From NCBI RefSeq assembly GCF_018131185.1, contig NZ_JAFCJE010000006.1, positions 62,001 to 126,000 of the forward strand: a stretch of 64,000 bases of DNA. The letters run 5' to 3'. Under the pieces are notes generated by a model. The model saw only the letters and a list, made by a program, of their open reading frames with translations, was not told the origin of the DNA and made no database searches. This DNA comes from Bradyrhizobium diazoefficiens. GTDB lineage: Bacteria > Pseudomonadota > Alphaproteobacteria > Rhizobiales > Xanthobacteraceae. The translations under genes and the position numbers were made by a program. The stretch's first letter is position 1, and each line of letters begins with the position of its first letter. Below, in pieces: positions 62,652 through 64,000 of this stretch.

Positions 62652-62946
62652 GAGGTTGTTGAAGCACCGCACCGACAACGGGAACACCGCGCGTCCCGTA
62701 ATGATACGCGCCCGCAAGGGTTCCTTCACCATTTGCATTGACCGGTTGTTTACCGCTTCACGTGAGGACGCATTTACCACCGTGCGCGATTGCCCCGTGA
62801 AAACACCTGTGTTCGCTTGAGTGTGCCGCACGCGCAACGCGGATTAACGCCCCGGCAACCTAAATTAGATACTTACGATAAAGATCGAATTGCACGGATG
62901 TACTGCGGCTCGATTTTTCTGGCGTAAGCGTAGCGTGAGCGTAACG
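62652..62946. other. Spacer and leader upstream of the cell wall hydrolase gene
   Basis: About 295 bp with no convincing gene. A 40-codon frame from 62701 lacks a ribosome site. Just before the next start codon stand two 11-bp direct repeats, gcgtaagcgta (62922-62932) and gcgtgagcgta (62933-62943). An A/T-rich stretch (cctaaattagatacttacgat, near 62858-62878, shown here shortened) may hold the promoter. Confidence 0.45.
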
Positions 62947-64000
62947 ATGTCAGTGTTGCGTAACCATCCGAAGGGCGCGCGGTTCGCGTCCTTCGGCATC
63001 GGTCTCTGCATCTTCGCATTGATGCCGAGAGAGACCGGCTATCAAGACATTGCCTCCTTGCTGGCGCGCCAACCCGGCGTCGCCGAGCGTTGGCAGAAGC
63101 AGGTGTTCTCCGCGGCGTCCTCCATCCAGCTCGCCACCTACAGTTTCTCGCGCCCCATCGGCACCTCCGTTCCGCAGAGCGCGATGGTTCGCCTCGCGAG
63201 CCTCGACGGCCGCGACGTCACCGGCGCGATCAGCCGCAATCCGGCGCTGCAGGCGCCGCCGCGCTACCAGGCTTCCGACTTTCCCAAGGTCGATCGCTCC
63301 ATGAAGGGTGATCGCCTCGCAATCGTCACACCGGGCCAGGCTCCCGAAACGGCGGCGCCTGCTGCGGCACCGGCGCAGGAAGATCCCGCGACGTCGAACG
63401 GTTCGGTGTTCGGCACCAAGACCGCCGCGTTGCCACAGGCGATGTCGCCAGAGACTGCGGCTGCGCTCGACCCCGAGCTCCAGGAAGCGCTGCGTGCGCC
63501 GCCGCTGCCGCAATATGCCAATCCACCGCAGGCCAGCGACGCGGCGCGCGCGTTCGCGGTCCAGCCGCTCGAAGCGCTGAAGCAGGCGACTGTTCCGCCG
63601 GCACCGGCGCGCGATCCCTTCCGCGTCAAGACCTCGAACCTGTTCTTCGGCAGCGCCTCGCTCGGCGGCAATCTGGAGAGCATCGAGAGTTGGCAGCCCG
63701 GCGCCGAGCCGCTGATCGTGATGCCCGATCCGGACATGAAGGTGACGGCCTCGCTATCGCCGCCGACCGTGGACATTGCCAAGGACATCGAGAGCGGCGA
63801 GAGTGTCGCGCCAAAGGGCGAGGTCAACGCCGACAACCAGCGCACCAGATCGCCGGCGGAACGGCTCGCGCTCGACGACAAGTCGCGCGCGAAGTCCGAG
63901 AAGTGTCTTGCGGAAGCGATCTATTTCGAATCCCGCGGCGAGGCCGTCCGGGGCCAGATGGCGGTGGCGCAGGTCGTGATGAACCGTGTGTTCTCCGGCA
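62947..64000 (+). CDS. SleB-type cell wall hydrolase, 5' part
   Basis: The frame from ATG 62947 (MSVLRNHPKGARFASFGIG) runs 351 codons to the window edge without a stop. An N-terminal hydrophobic segment (FASFGIGLCIFALMP) is followed by a long Pro/Ala-rich low-complexity region (about 100-220), and then the start of the hydrolase domain, ECLAEAIYFESRGEAVRGQ-like (read here as CLAEAIYFESRGEAVRG), with the catalytic Glu of SleB/CwlJ lytic transglycosylases. Such proteins cut peptidoglycan during growth or division. GTG 62935 is also in frame. The C-terminal half is outside the window. Confidence 0.88.
   Translation, partial: MSVLRNHPKGARFASFGIGLCIFALMPRETGYQDIASLLARQPGVAERWQKQVFSAASSIQLATYSFSRPIGTSVPQSAMVRLASLDGRDVTGAISRNPALQAPPRYQASDFPKVDRSMKGDRLAIVTPGQAPETAAPAAAPAQEDPATSNGSVFGTKTAALPQAMSPETAAALDPELQEALRAPPLPQYANPPQASDAARAFAVQPLEALKQATVPPAPARDPFRVKTSNLFFGSASLGGNLESIESWQPGAEPLIVMPDPDMKVTASLSPPTVDIAKDIESGESVAPKGEVNADNQRTRSPAERLALDDKSRAKSEKCLAEAIYFESRGEAVRGQMAVAQVVMNRVFSG

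Noticed and set aside
62701..62820. 40-codon frame MIRARKGSFTICIDRLF onward
   Set aside because: No ribosome site, no recognisable pattern and partly next to a repeat element.

Overview
This window reads as a piece of chromosome from a Bradyrhizobium-type alphaproteobacterium (Nitrobacteraceae). The evidence is the GC-rich coding with strong third-position bias, the bc1 operon with cytochrome b and c1 fused in one gene (fbcF-fbcH), a fused trpE(G), the GANTC methylase ccrM, and several families of intergenic palindromes. I cannot name the species. I see no rRNA or tRNA gene, no insertion sequence, prophage or CRISPR array. Most of the window is core chromosome.

Layout. 1-7 kb: 5' end of a SpoU-type tRNA methylase (minus strand), fbcF-fbcH with a terminator, a dienelactone hydrolase, then trpL leader/attenuator, trpE(G) and apt. 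7-12 kb (minus): a degenerate GIY-YIG protein, two ParA/MinD-like ATPases, an M48 protease with its LemA partner, and an Rsm22-like methylase. 12-19 kb: smc, a DsbA-like protein and a DUF721 protein (minus), facing away from mutY and a thioesterase. 19-29 kb: flavin monooxygenase, GST, a divergent LysR/NTF2-like pair, a DUF1127 protein, the heme oxygenase-bacteriophytochrome operon, a chemoreceptor and a second GST. 30-36 kb: ccrM, a YpfJ-type metallopeptidase, moaB, a MarR-GNAT fusion, a small glycosyltransferase and an RMD1 protein. 36-40 kb: phosphoketolase-acetate kinase operon. 40-50 kb: radical SAM protein, VOC protein, RNase HII, GT39-type membrane protein, UDG, ETF-QO, TPR lipoprotein-like protein, ispE. 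50-55 kb: hydrolase, LysE exporter, polyprenyl diphosphate synthase, DUF2007 protein, tRNA methylase-like protein, a 32-residue microprotein, an S49 peptidase. 55-64 kb: glyQ-glyS, a DUF1236 protein, a DUF3096 microprotein, ppdK, and the 5' part of a SleB-type cell wall hydrolase.

How parts fit together. FbcFH and ETF-QO both serve the quinone pool. Xfp and AckA form a shunt from sugar phosphates to acetate plus ATP, and a FixK2-type box upstream suggests low-oxygen control. TrpL-TrpE(G) is a complete ribosome-mediated attenuation unit that can be drawn from the sequence. BphO makes biliverdin for BphP, which carries its own response regulator. The ccrM start region carries five GANTC sites in about 155 bp, which fits methylation feedback. 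The ATPase pair at 7.4-8.9 kb, with a perfect dyad and a triple tandem repeat just upstream, is the least explained element.

The intergenic spaces hold at least seven families of palindromic repeats. Several copies lie between convergent genes or directly after stop codons. Residue positions below are counted from the start codon I chose and are approximate for domain borders.
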